61,159 bases of DNA, from contig LADV01000148.1 of assembly GCA_000961805.1 (NCBI GenBank), positions 1-61,159 of the forward strand, read 5' to 3'. Positions 43,590 to 52,314 of the stretch are shown here, piece after piece; positions within the stretch are counted from its first letter, which is position 1; every line of letters starts with the position of its first letter. Source of the DNA: Peptococcaceae bacterium BRH_c23. Its GTDB lineage: Bacteria; Bacillota_B; Desulfitobacteriia; Desulfitobacteriales; Desulfitobacteriaceae. A program made the position numbers and the translations under genes. The notes under the pieces are model-generated. The model did not search any database and was not told the origin of the DNA. It saw nothing but the letters and a program-made list of their open reading frames with translations.

Positions 43590-44106
43590 TGTTCATCACT
43601 CCTAGGCAAAATTCCGACTTAATTATGCTCTTATTATATGCTAGTTTTGGCACAGTTATCAACAGGATATCAATAAAAGCAGATCCTACACTTGCTCTTC
43701 TTAGATCTGAATAATGTTTTCATTTGGTATAACCAGATCATATAAGGGCTCCTTAGTGTATTTTCATTTTCTAAACATATCAAAAAAGTATCAGGCACGC
43801 ATAATTATAATATTAGTTACATTCCCGTATATTGATAGCAAATATTATATGAAATATATAGTAAATTATGGCTTCCAAATCTCTTTATTATCCTTTGCCT
43901 GCCATCGAACTAAGGAAACTCAAAATGGCCACACTCCCCGGTATGGAAATGCGGCCAGATGTGCCGATTTGCTATACTCATGTTTTTGACGGTTCTTTAG
44001 CCCCGAACCAATTCAACCTTGTAGCGCTTTGTTTCTTGCTGTGTAAAATGAATACTTCGGATTTGCCCCAGACTTTGTCTCGCCGAAGGAGTCCATTTAA
44101 TTTGCA
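43590..44106. other. gene-poor AT-rich gap, possible decayed gene
   Basis: No convincing gene in 517 bp. On the minus strand at about 43995-44100 a frame reads LLRRDKVWGKSEVFILHSKK and ends AKEPSKT-stop without a start, possibly the tail of a lost gene I cannot identify. The region between hslO and thiN is where Bacillus has spoVM; I looked for a SpoVM-like peptide and saw none. Confidence 0.4.
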
Positions 44107-44355
44107 TTATAACAGTCCTTTTTCTATAGCCTCTATAATGTCATCGGTTGAGTAAACCACTCCATTGGAAATATCTTCTTTCGCTTGCATAATCAAGGTT
44201 TTAAGTTCCATGTCGCTTTCAATTTCCTCTTGTACCATGTTTTCCAGCGGCTTGATTAAAAAATGCTTGCCTTCGATATCTACAATTGTATCTTTATTAT
44301 TGTGGAACCACGTTTTAAATAATGCTGCGTTATTGCCTTCAAGCTTTTTCAGCAT
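44107..44355 (-). CDS. hypothetical protein, antitoxin-like C-terminus
   Basis: Protein of 82 aa from the ATG at 44355 (GGAGGG about 11 bases upstream; a TTG at 44376 is the alternative). Acidic; the end DISNGVVYSTDDIIEAIEKG resembles the C-terminal part of small antitoxins (compare TYTTDEVREYIKG in the antitoxin 0.5 kb away). No toxin gene follows it, so it would be an orphan. Tentative. Confidence 0.45.
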   Translation of the reverse strand: MLKKLEGNNAALFKTWFHNNKDTIVDIEGKHFLIKPLENMVQEEIESDMELKTLIMQAKEDISNGVVYSTDDIIEAIEKGLL

Positions 44356-44384
44356 ACGGAAAGTTCCCTCCTTCAACTGGTTCG

Positions 44385-44426
44385 GACGGTGCCGTGGGTG
44401 AGTGGAGCAACATCACGCCCTCCCGT
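44385..44426 (+). repeat. fragment matching the 3' end of element copy C
   Basis: GACGGTGCCGTGGGTGAG and the following bases match 41866-41906 at roughly 32 of 41 positions, ending in the same TCAC-CCTC arm. The rest of the element is missing. The fragment overlaps the thiN stop codon. Confidence 0.65.
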
Positions 44427-45084
44427 CGTTCCCACCCCCGTTGGGAATAACCACCATCACCCACCCCTGATGCACCTCAATCACGGCCTCCCCACCAAGA
44501 AAGACATTACTAATCCCCCGCGGGGAATCTTGATAAAGCACACCCCGATCAAGCGGATAATACAACCCCTCAGTCGTGACGACCGCCTGCTCTGATAAAG
44601 AGATCAAAGAGAGTTCCTGCCCCCGTGATGCGCTAATCTCTTCCCGACCTTGCAGGACCCACATTTCGTGTTCAGGATCAACCAACCGAATCCGATACCC
44701 TTTTCGCGCGTAGGCCAGCATTAGGGCGATATTACCCAAAAAATGATCGATTCGATTTCCAGTTGCCCCATACAACCAAATATCTCGTTCCCCGACGAGA
44801 TCAGCCATTTCCACGGCCCTTAAAAACGCCAATTCAAGATCCGTCTCATCCTTTTCACTCGGATACCGCTCAATTATGCATCCCGAAGTTTCACATTGAC
44901 TTAGGTTCTCAGGAGAAATCGAATCTAAGTCCCCTATCACAAGATCCGGCATACACTCAGAAAGGGCGGCATAATTTGCCCCCCCATCCGCACATATTAA
45001 GAAATCGACCTCATTCAGAACATGTTTTCCCCATTTAGAATCCCAAACACCATTTGCCAAGACTGCAATTTTGAATTTATTCAC
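44413..45084 (-). CDS. thiN: thiamine pyrophosphokinase
   Basis: Makes thiamine diphosphate from thiamine. The protein is 223 aa with CADGGANYA, VIGDLDSISPE, YPSEKDETDLELAF, GATGNRIDHFLGNI and the C-terminal TTEGLYYPLDRGVL and SNVFLG. The last residues (GGNDGRA) and TGA lie in sequence shared with the structured element, so the tail is probably acquired. GTG start overlaps the rpe stop by 8 nt. Confidence 0.94.
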   Translation of the reverse strand: MNKFKIAVLANGVWDSKWGKHVLNEVDFLICADGGANYAALSECMPDLVIGDLDSISPENLSQCETSGCIIERYPSEKDETDLELAFLRAVEMADLVGERDIWLYGATGNRIDHFLGNIALMLAYARKGYRIRLVDPEHEMWVLQGREEISASRGQELSLISLSEQAVVTTEGLYYPLDRGVLYQDSPRGISNVFLGGEAVIEVHQGWVMVVIPNGGGNDGRA

Positions 45085-45745
45085 CCTTGATCAAAACCGC
45101 TGCATGCCGAATTTTAGCCACGGCTAGTTTCGGATCAGCTTGAGCGAATACAGCGGCACCCGCCACCAGAATATGGGCACCCGCTTTGGCAACCGCTGCT
45201 GCTGTTTCGAGGTTAATTCCCCCATCAACTTCAATCAAGCAAGACGAGTGGGTTTGTTCTAAATGGCGATGGAGTACCTGAATCTTAGGAAGAACATTCG
45301 GAATAAACTTTTGTCCACCAAACCCAGGGTTCACCGTCATTAATAAAACCATATCCAAATCTTGTAGAATATACTTGATACCGTCCAGCGGAGTTGCTGG
45401 ATTAAGGGCGATTCCCGCTGTCATCCCATGCTCTTTGATTTGCTGGATCACACGATGGGCGTGGCGGGACGTTTCTAAATGAAATGTAATATGATTCGCA
45501 CCAGCGTCCGCAAAATCCACAATGAATTTCTCTGGCTCTTCAACCATCAGATGAACGTCAAAGCGCATTTTGGAATGACCCCTGAGGGATTTTACTAAAG
45601 CAGGTCCAAAGGTAAGATTCGGGACAAAGTGCCCGTCCATAATATCGATATGTAATACTTCAGCACCTGCCTCCTCTACCAACTGGACTTGGTCACCGAG
45701 ACGGGAAAAATCGGCGGATAAAATTGAAGGGGCAATCTGAATCAC
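45077..45745 (-). CDS. rpe: ribulose-phosphate 3-epimerase
   Basis: Pentose phosphate enzyme, TIM barrel, 222 aa. IAPSILSADFSRLGDQV, HIDIMDGHFVPNLTFGP, DVHLMVEEPE, LMTVNPGFGGQKF and EVDGGINLETA hold the metal and phosphate ligands. Directly after rsgA and before thiN, the Bacillus order. Confidence 0.97.
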   Translation of the reverse strand: MIQIAPSILSADFSRLGDQVQLVEEAGAEVLHIDIMDGHFVPNLTFGPALVKSLRGHSKMRFDVHLMVEEPEKFIVDFADAGANHITFHLETSRHAHRVIQQIKEHGMTAGIALNPATPLDGIKYILQDLDMVLLMTVNPGFGGQKFIPNVLPKIQVLHRHLEQTHSSCLIEVDGGINLETAAAVAKAGAHILVAGAAVFAQADPKLAVAKIRHAAVLIKGE

Positions 45746-45746
45746 A

Positions 45747-46637
45747 TTAATACTTCCTCTCTGCTTCCATTACTTCTTGCAAAAATATTAGGTAGTGCTC
45801 ATATCGAGAAGGAGAAATCTCTCCCTTTTCAAGCGCAGCTTTGATGGCACAATTAGGTTCTTTGTCATGCAGACAGCTGCTGAAGCGGCACTGGCCACGA
45901 CGTGAGGCAAATTCAAGAAAAAAGTCTGATAAATCTGCGCGTTTCATAACTGGCATAGCCAGGGCAGAAAAACCCGGGGTATCCGCTACAAGCCCCCCAG
46001 CACAAACCATCAATTCCACATGGCGTGTGGTGTGGCGGCCGCGCTTAGACTTAACGCTTATATCTCCAATTTTCAGGTTCTTACCTGGTGATAAGGCATT
46101 GAAAAGACTCGATTTTCCTACTCCGGAAGGTCCTGCAAGAACGCTAATTTTCTTGCTCAACCGAGACCCAAATTCTTCAACTCCTTGACCCGTTTTATTG
46201 GAGACTTCGAACACTGTGTATCCTATATTGCGGTAGACATCACTTATTGAAGGGACTTCTGTGTCGTTGCTTAAAGCATCCTCTTCTATTTTATCTAATT
46301 TAGTAAAGACTATAATAGGTTCGATTTCTGCTTCAGTGACCTGAATCAATAAACGATCTAAAAGATTCCGATCTGGCTTAGGAGAAGTCAGAGCAAAGAC
46401 CAAAATAGCCTGATCTACATTGGCTATCGCCGGGCGACTTAAACTGTTACGCCTGGGTTCTACTGCTTCAATCGTCGCCTTGTCTTCCCCTTCGGGAAGA
46501 ATGACCACCTGATCGCCAGGTATAAACTCCTGATCTTTAATACGAAAGCGACCGCGTAAGGAACATTCCCATACTCGGTCTTCCGCATAAACATAATAAA
46601 ATCCGCCATATCCTTTGAGTAAGACTCCTTTGATCAT
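45747..46637 (-). CDS. rsgA: ribosome small subunit-dependent GTPase A
   Basis: Late 30S assembly GTPase, 296 aa. OB-fold N-terminus, then permuted order of motifs: FTKLDK (G4), AGPSGVGKSSLFNAL (G1), DTPGFSAL (G3), and a zinc domain with CRFSSCLHDKEPNCAI. ATG at 46637. Confidence 0.95.
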   Translation of the reverse strand: MIKGVLLKGYGGFYYVYAEDRVWECSLRGRFRIKDQEFIPGDQVVILPEGEDKATIEAVEPRRNSLSRPAIANVDQAILVFALTSPKPDRNLLDRLLIQVTEAEIEPIIVFTKLDKIEEDALSNDTEVPSISDVYRNIGYTVFEVSNKTGQGVEEFGSRLSKKISVLAGPSGVGKSSLFNALSPGKNLKIGDISVKSKRGRHTTRHVELMVCAGGLVADTPGFSALAMPVMKRADLSDFFLEFASRRGQCRFSSCLHDKEPNCAIKAALEKGEISPSRYEHYLIFLQEVMEAERKY

Positions 46638-46695
46638 AAATACCTCACTATAATTATCGTGTACGAAGCTCGATCTAAATTAATAGTTCTTAAGT

Positions 46696-48444
46696 TTACC
46701 ATTCTTTCGAATGAATACCAGAGACCTGGGCAATCGATACTGGATTCTTGCTTGCCAGGGCACCTATTCCTTGGGCAAGCGGTCCAGGTCCACGCGAAAC
46801 AACAATCGTTACTTCAGTCCCCTGCTGAACTGCCTCTCCAGGGTTAGGAAGGGTTCTCATCACCACATCGATTGGGAAAGTCGTAGAGTCCTCGGTTTCA
46901 ATCTTTAAAATCAGCCTATTCTGTTCAACGAGTATCGTCTGCGCTTCTGCAGATGTTTTCCCGATCACACTGGGCATATTAATTGAAACTAATTGTGGTC
47001 CAGTACTGATGGTTAAATGAATCTCCCCGTTTTTAGGCCAAGAGGCTTTTGGCGCAGGATTCTGATCAATAACAGCATCTTTAGGCACATTAGCATCCGG
47101 CTTGGATTCAAAGGTTATCTTTCCGGTAAAGCCAGCATTTTTAATAAGGAATACGGCATTATCCTTTGACATTTGTCCTATCTTGACATCTGGGAATTCC
47201 GCGATATCGACGCCTTTGCTGACTACAATTTTAACAGCCCGACCTTCTTTAACTGATAACCCTGCCTTCGGATCCTGGTCAATAATGCGATCTTTCTCGA
47301 CTTGATCACTGAACTGGAAGGTGGGCTCAGGGCTTAGACTTAGTTTAGCCTTATTTATATAGTCTTCTGCAACAGGCACAGTTTTCCCAACTAAATCGGG
47401 AACCGTGGTTGGTGGTACCGCAAAAATACTCTTTAACCACAGCACTCCACTTAGCAAGGAGAAAAGAAGGACGAGACCCCCAATAATCCATAGCCTACGC
47501 TGCTTATTTTTAGACTTGGCTGGAATAGAGTCCTTTACTCCGATCGGTGCCAGAACTTGAACCATCCCTTTGTGAGTCTGAGTGGCTTCAGAATCATCCC
47601 CTTGAAAGGCCTCAAGTCGCGTAATCGGTCGACGGTTCTGAATGTGGTTCAGGTCCTCCAGGAGATCTTTAGCCGCTAAGTATCGTTGTTCAGGCGACTT
47701 AGAGATCGCCCGCATGATCACCGCTTCAAATTCCCTGCCGATCCGTGGGTTAAGCTTGCTTGGCGGAACAGGCAGTTGCTGTAGGTGTTTTAGAGCAATG
47801 GCGATAGGAGTCTCTCCATCATACGGCACTTTACCCGTCAGCAATTCATAAAGAACAATTCCCAAAGAGTAAATGTCCGATTGCTCATTACTTTGAATTC
47901 CTTTGGCTTGTTCCGGCGATAAGTAATGGACAGAGCCCACAATATCACCCGTATGGGTAACCGTAGCCGAAGAGACTGCCCTAGCGATACCGAAGTCTGT
48001 GACCTTAGTGTGTCCGTCCGCGGTCACCAATATGTTATGCGGCTTGATATCCCTATGAATAATATGGTGTTCATGGGCATTTTGGATAGCGCCAGTGATT
48101 TGGCGCGCCAGATTAATGGACTGGTCTGTGGACAAAGGGGCATACTCTCGAATAATTTCTTTAAGGTTACGACCTTCTACGTATTCCATAACGATATATT
48201 CGGTATCTCCATCTTTACCCACATCATAGATCGAGACAATGTTCGGATGAGATAAACTCGCTGCAGATTGGGCTTCCCTTCGAAAACGTCGGATAAAGTC
48301 TTCATCAGTGACAAACTGCTCCCGGAGCACCTTTATGGTTACAACGCGATTAAGCAAAACATCCTTCGCCTTATAAACGATTGCCATACCTCCAGCACCA
48401 ATTCGCTCAAGGACTTCATATCGTCCCCCGAAAATTTTACTCAT
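46696..48444 (-). CDS. prkC: PASTA-domain Ser/Thr protein kinase
   Basis: Membrane kinase that senses muropeptides/lipid II and controls growth and germination. The protein is 582 aa: kinase domain (GAGGMAIVYKAKD, VTIKVLR, IHRDIKPHNIL, DFGIARA, GSVHYLSPEQA), a membrane segment at about residues 327-347 (RRLWIIGGLVLLFSLLSGVL), then three PASTA repeats, each opening with a pattern like VPDLVGKT, FPDVKIGQM and MPSVIGKT. Forms an antagonistic pair with the PP2C phosphatase upstream in the same cluster. Confidence 0.96.
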   Translation of the reverse strand: MSKIFGGRYEVLERIGAGGMAIVYKAKDVLLNRVVTIKVLREQFVTDEDFIRRFRREAQSAASLSHPNIVSIYDVGKDGDTEYIVMEYVEGRNLKEIIREYAPLSTDQSINLARQITGAIQNAHEHHIIHRDIKPHNILVTADGHTKVTDFGIARAVSSATVTHTGDIVGSVHYLSPEQAKGIQSNEQSDIYSLGIVLYELLTGKVPYDGETPIAIALKHLQQLPVPPSKLNPRIGREFEAVIMRAISKSPEQRYLAAKDLLEDLNHIQNRRPITRLEAFQGDDSEATQTHKGMVQVLAPIGVKDSIPAKSKNKQRRLWIIGGLVLLFSLLSGVLWLKSIFAVPPTTVPDLVGKTVPVAEDYINKAKLSLSPEPTFQFSDQVEKDRIIDQDPKAGLSVKEGRAVKIVVSKGVDIAEFPDVKIGQMSKDNAVFLIKNAGFTGKITFESKPDANVPKDAVIDQNPAPKASWPKNGEIHLTISTGPQLVSINMPSVIGKTSAEAQTILVEQNRLILKIETEDSTTFPIDVVMRTLPNPGEAVQQGTEVTIVVSRGPGPLAQGIGALASKNPVSIAQVSGIHSKEW

Positions 48445-48454
48445 TATCTCTCAC

Positions 48455-49858
48455 CTACTTTCTGGTTAGTGCTTCTTGAATGATTTGTCGTGCAATCGGA
48501 GCAGCCGCCCCTCCACCAGTTCCCCCATTTTCCACCATCACGGCAATTGCAATCCGTGGATTCTCCGCAGGCGCAAAGGCGATATACCAGGCATGCGTCG
48601 GGACATCTCCTCCTGGTTCGGCGGAGCCCGTTTTACCCGCAACTTGAACATTGGGTAAAGCACCCGGTGCAGCCGTTCCATCCGTCACAGCGGTAACCAT
48701 GGCGCTGGTGATTTTATCCGCTTCTGCTTTGGAAAGAGCAGTCAACCAAGGCTGGGGCTTTTGTTTAAAGATTACATTTTGAGAAGGGTCAAGGACCCGC
48801 TCCACAAGATGGGGTGTCATAATAACTCCTTGGTTGGCGATACCCGCTGTTATTAAGGCCATTTGAAATGGAGTGACTAGAACTTCCCCCTGTCCGAAGG
48901 TACTGGCAGCCAGCAGGTTTGTGTTCAAGGTCGTGGGAATTTTCTCTGCTTTTGTAATAGAGCTTCTTGGAACATTCAGTTCAAAGGGAACCATTTGCCC
49001 AAACCCAAAACCCTTGACCGCGGCTAAGAATTTTTCATTCCCAGCCTGTACCCCAAATGTTGCAAAGTACGTGTTGCAGGATTCGGCTAAAGCCATATTA
49101 TAATTAACCCAGCCATGGGCCTTATCGTTTTGTTCTCGAATAACTTGTCCATTAATAATCGTGGATCCTTGACACTCGTATAAATCTGTGGTATTAACTC
49201 CACTCCGCAATAATGCCGCAGATGTAACGACCTTCATAGTCGATCCAGGAGGATATAGGGAAGAGTAACGAGGTTCAAGTGGCCTATCCTTTTCGCGGCT
49301 TCTGATCTCATTCCAGTTCTGGTCAAGGTTATTGGGCTCAAAACTCGGTTGGCTTGCTAAGGCTAACACTTCTCCATTGCGTGGATCGATAGCCACCACT
49401 GCTCCCATTTTCCCCTTGAGTGCATTAAAAGCCAGGCTCTGTAAGCGCGAATCAAGAGTAAGTACCACATCATCCCCTTCCCGGGGAAGCGCAAAAAGTT
49501 GTTGAACTGATTGAGTGGGAGTAGGCCTTTTGAGCCCTAACAACCAATCCGCTAAGCTTCCTTCGAGACCGGATGCTCCCAATTTCACCGTCGAATAACC
49601 GAGAGCAGGCTCGTACATTTCTCCTTTTGTATAAACTCTAACCTTTTTCCCATTAATAAGCTGGGTTTTTGCAATCACTTCGCCGTTACGATCAAAAATT
49701 CCTCCCCTAGTCACACGGTTTTCCATCAGGATCATGCGACGATTGGCGGGGTGTTTCAACAAGGTATCTGCCTTAACAACTTGCCAATAGACCAAACCCA
49801 GACTCAGAACAAAAAAACTAAAGGCTATGCCCAATGCTACTTGACGTATCCCTCGCAT
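48455..49858 (-). CDS. class B penicillin-binding protein (PbpA type)
   Basis: Transpeptidase that cross-links peptidoglycan, 467 aa. N-terminal signal-anchor (VALGIAFSFFVLSLGLVYW), active-site PGSTMKVV (SxxK), AESCNTYF (SxN) and AGKTGSAE (KTG). It lacks a C-terminal PASTA region and is shorter than FtsI, resembling actinobacterial PbpA. Its ATG overlaps the stop of the SEDS gene (TAATG), the expected SEDS-PBP partnership. Confidence 0.92.
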   Translation of the reverse strand: MRGIRQVALGIAFSFFVLSLGLVYWQVVKADTLLKHPANRRMILMENRVTRGGIFDRNGEVIAKTQLINGKKVRVYTKGEMYEPALGYSTVKLGASGLEGSLADWLLGLKRPTPTQSVQQLFALPREGDDVVLTLDSRLQSLAFNALKGKMGAVVAIDPRNGEVLALASQPSFEPNNLDQNWNEIRSREKDRPLEPRYSSLYPPGSTMKVVTSAALLRSGVNTTDLYECQGSTIINGQVIREQNDKAHGWVNYNMALAESCNTYFATFGVQAGNEKFLAAVKGFGFGQMVPFELNVPRSSITKAEKIPTTLNTNLLAASTFGQGEVLVTPFQMALITAGIANQGVIMTPHLVERVLDPSQNVIFKQKPQPWLTALSKAEADKITSAMVTAVTDGTAAPGALPNVQVAGKTGSAEPGGDVPTHAWYIAFAPAENPRIAIAVMVENGGTGGGAAAPIARQIIQEALTRK

Positions 49859-51141
49859 TATGTTGCATACTCCCTTCCCTTATTCTTCGTGCTGTGGGAA
49901 CTTGTTGCTGTGGCGTTGGAAATATTGAGCAGTACCCCTAGTAAGATAAAATGAACAATGAGTGAACTTCCACCATAACTCACCCACGGAAGTGGTAAGC
50001 CTGTCAAAGGAAAAAGCTTTGTAACCCCAGCCAGAATGATTAAAGTCTCTGTTCCAAGTAGAATCCCAATCCCCGCGGCTAAAATTTGCCCAAATCGATC
50101 TTTGGCCCTGATACTTACGACAAAAGCCCTCATAACCACAATCAGAAAGAGCACAAGCACAGCCATGGCCCCAGCAAATCCTAGTTCTTCTGCAATGACT
50201 GAAAATATAAAATCACTAATTGCAACGGGTACTGTGGAGGCCCCAATCCCGTTCCCTAATCCCGTTCCCAGGATATTTCCGCCACCAATAGCGAACAGAG
50301 ATTGGGCAATTTGATACCCCATACCCGTCGGGTCCTGCCAAGGGTCCAGCCACACTGAAACTCTAACGCGCACATGCCTAAAGAGCATATAACCTACAGT
50401 TCCAGTCAGGAGAAAAATCGGTATAGATATTCCTAAATATAAAGCCCGCTCTGTCACCACATAGAGCATGAGCACAAAAAGCAAGTAAAATACCAAGGCA
50501 GTCCCCAAACTTTTTTGAGCGGCCAAAAGCCCAAGAACGAAGGCCACCATGATCATGAAAGGGCCTAAAGTTCGCCAATCAGGCAAAGAGAAACGTCCCC
50601 ATTGCACCGTCCCTATGCGCAACAATTCCTCATTTTCTACTAAGTAGGTTGCCATGAATAAGAGCAGAGCCAGCTTAACAAATTCTTCGGGCTGAAACCC
50701 GAATCCCCAGAACTTCAGCGAGCTCGTCGCTCCACCTTCCTCAGACCCAAACACAAGAGTCACCAGCAACAGCCCAACCGCTAAAAGCCCCCAAATGTAT
50801 CTAAACCTTCCGAAGGATCGATAATCACGGATTGCCCATAGAACTGTGTAAAACATCAACAAGCCGATATTCGCCCACCAGAATTGGTGCAAGGCAACCC
50901 CCGGATTAACTCGTACAACAAATACAAGACCCAAGGCCATGATGGCTTGGACGACAGGCAATATATAGGGGTCCCCTTGATAATGGAAGAGTTGTTCCAT
51001 TAAGCTCCCCACAAGGACAATAGCCGTAAAGATCAGCGCTTGCCAAAAGAGGGGGCTCATAGCGCCGTCCCACTTCAATAGGCTAAGTCCCAGCCACATC
51101 ATTCCTAAAACTAAAACACGCGAGGTCAAACTCAGAATCAT
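49858..51141 (-). CDS. SEDS family glycosyltransferase (FtsW/RodA/SpoVE)
   Basis: Polymerises lipid II with its partner PBP. The protein is 427 aa with about ten hydrophobic segments. Family features: GFQPEEFVKLALLLFMATYL, AQKSLGTALVFYLLF, DPWQDPTGMGYQIAQSL, AIGGGNILGTGLGNG, SDFIFSVIAEELGFAG and PLTGLPLPWVSYGGSSL. The ATG at 51141 with GGAGTGAG upstream; the longer TTG reading from 51198 runs back into the phosphatase gene. RodA versus FtsW cannot be settled by eye. Confidence 0.93.
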   Translation of the reverse strand: MILSLTSRVLVLGMMWLGLSLLKWDGAMSPLFWQALIFTAIVLVGSLMEQLFHYQGDPYILPVVQAIMALGLVFVVRVNPGVALHQFWWANIGLLMFYTVLWAIRDYRSFGRFRYIWGLLAVGLLLVTLVFGSEEGGATSSLKFWGFGFQPEEFVKLALLLFMATYLVENEELLRIGTVQWGRFSLPDWRTLGPFMIMVAFVLGLLAAQKSLGTALVFYLLFVLMLYVVTERALYLGISIPIFLLTGTVGYMLFRHVRVRVSVWLDPWQDPTGMGYQIAQSLFAIGGGNILGTGLGNGIGASTVPVAISDFIFSVIAEELGFAGAMAVLVLFLIVVMRAFVVSIRAKDRFGQILAAGIGILLGTETLIILAGVTKLFPLTGLPLPWVSYGGSSLIVHFILLGVLLNISNATATSSHSTKNKGREYAT

Positions 51142-51145
51142 TGGC

Positions 51146-51865
51146 TCACTCCATAATACAGCATAAAGCTGTGAAATTATCTGGGGCACCTCGTTCAAGT
51201 GTAACCTGTCGTAATTTCTCCAATCGTTCTTCCCAAGCGCCCGGTTCTAGAAATTCTTCAGTGAGTTCTTGGTCACTGATCATATTGGAGAAACCATCCG
51301 TGCACAGCAGGAAAACATCTCCTGTTTGCAAACCCATAGTCTGACAATCCACCTCTACGCTTGGGTCTGCGCCTACTGCCCGCATCAACACATTTCGTTG
51401 AGGGTGTTTTTTTGCTTCTTCAAGGGAGATCTGACCTAACCTCACCAGTTCACCGACGAGGGAATGGTCGGTTGTTAAGAGCGTTAATACCTCATCGCGC
51501 CATAAATAAGCTCGACTGTCTCCAACATGAGCAATCACGACTTCGCTGTTGCAAATCAGTAATACCGTCAGGGTTGTTCCCATTCCGGCATTCTCGGGTT
51601 GGTTGGTTGAGGCTTCATAAATTACTTGATTTGCTTGAGCAAAAGCCTCAGTCAACCCTTTTTCCAAAGTCTGCTCTTCAAGCTTGGCAAGTTGAGGAAC
51701 TATTTTTTCCAATTCATGCAAGGCAGTCGAAGATGCTACTTCTCCCGCCTGATGCCCTCCCATGCCGTCGGCTACTGCATAGAGCCCTGCCGAGGATATC
51801 ACCAGAAAAGAATCCTCGTTGTTTTTACGGACACACCCATTTTCACTAAAGCTTAGAACTCTCAT
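51146..51865 (-). CDS. prpC: PP2C-type protein phosphatase
   Basis: Mn-dependent Ser/Thr phosphatase that reverses PrkC, 239 aa. Metal-binding motifs: NEDSF, VADGMGGHQAGEVAS, AHVGDSRAYLW, TTDHSLV, LLCTDGFSN and DNFTALCC. ATG at 51865 with GAGGTGG, overlapping the end of the FHA gene; the longer reading from 51901 is unlikely. Confidence 0.95.
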   Translation of the reverse strand: MRVLSFSENGCVRKNNEDSFLVISSAGLYAVADGMGGHQAGEVASSTALHELEKIVPQLAKLEEQTLEKGLTEAFAQANQVIYEASTNQPENAGMGTTLTVLLICNSEVVIAHVGDSRAYLWRDEVLTLLTTDHSLVGELVRLGQISLEEAKKHPQRNVLMRAVGADPSVEVDCQTMGLQTGDVFLLCTDGFSNMISDQELTEEFLEPGAWEERLEKLRQVTLERGAPDNFTALCCIME

Positions 51866-52295
51866 TTTGCCACCTCGAGTATTGGAAGGTAATACTTCCA
51901 ATTTTCACATAGTCTCCAGCAACCAGTTGCACTGAAGAATGGATTTGTTCTCCATTAACCCAGGTTCCATTCGTACTTCCCAGATCTTCCACAATCGTTT
52001 GTCCTTTTTGCAAGCGGAAAACAGCATGATCAATGGATGCAAAATGATCCGTTAAAACGATATCATTATGCTTTCCCCGTCCCAAACGCAGCCCTTTAGC
52101 ATCTACCCTAAAAATTCGCCCTCTTGCCAGAGATTCCCCTCCTGTAAGGACTTCTAAACGCCCGAACTCATGCACAGAACGTTGGAAAATCCCCTTTAAT
52201 TGAAGATCAGCCAACAACGCTGTAAAAATACGAAAGATAAAAAGATAGATAAGGGCGACAAAAATGAGTCGTCCAATGACTAAAACAAATTGCAT
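51846..52295 (-). CDS. FHA-domain protein with N-terminal membrane anchor (FhaB-like)
   Basis: Phosphothreonine-binding adaptor, 149 aa. One N-terminal membrane segment (FVLVIGRLIFVALIYLFIF) and a C-terminal FHA domain (LRLGRGKHNDIVLTD, ASIDHAVF, DLGSTNGTWVNGEQI). ATG at 52295 with GGAGG upstream. The adjacent kinase and PBP suggest it recruits phosphorylated wall proteins, as FhaB does in actinobacteria. Confidence 0.9.
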   Translation of the reverse strand: MQFVLVIGRLIFVALIYLFIFRIFTALLADLQLKGIFQRSVHEFGRLEVLTGGESLARGRIFRVDAKGLRLGRGKHNDIVLTDHFASIDHAVFRLQKGQTIVEDLGSTNGTWVNGEQIHSSVQLVAGDYVKIGSITFQYSRWQNESSKL

Positions 52296-52314
52296 ACAAT
52301 CCTCCAAATCGAGC

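Noticed and set aside
43868..44155. Plus-strand 95-codon frame
   Set aside because: Overlaps the minus-strand antitoxin-like gene and lacks a ribosome site or familiar motif.
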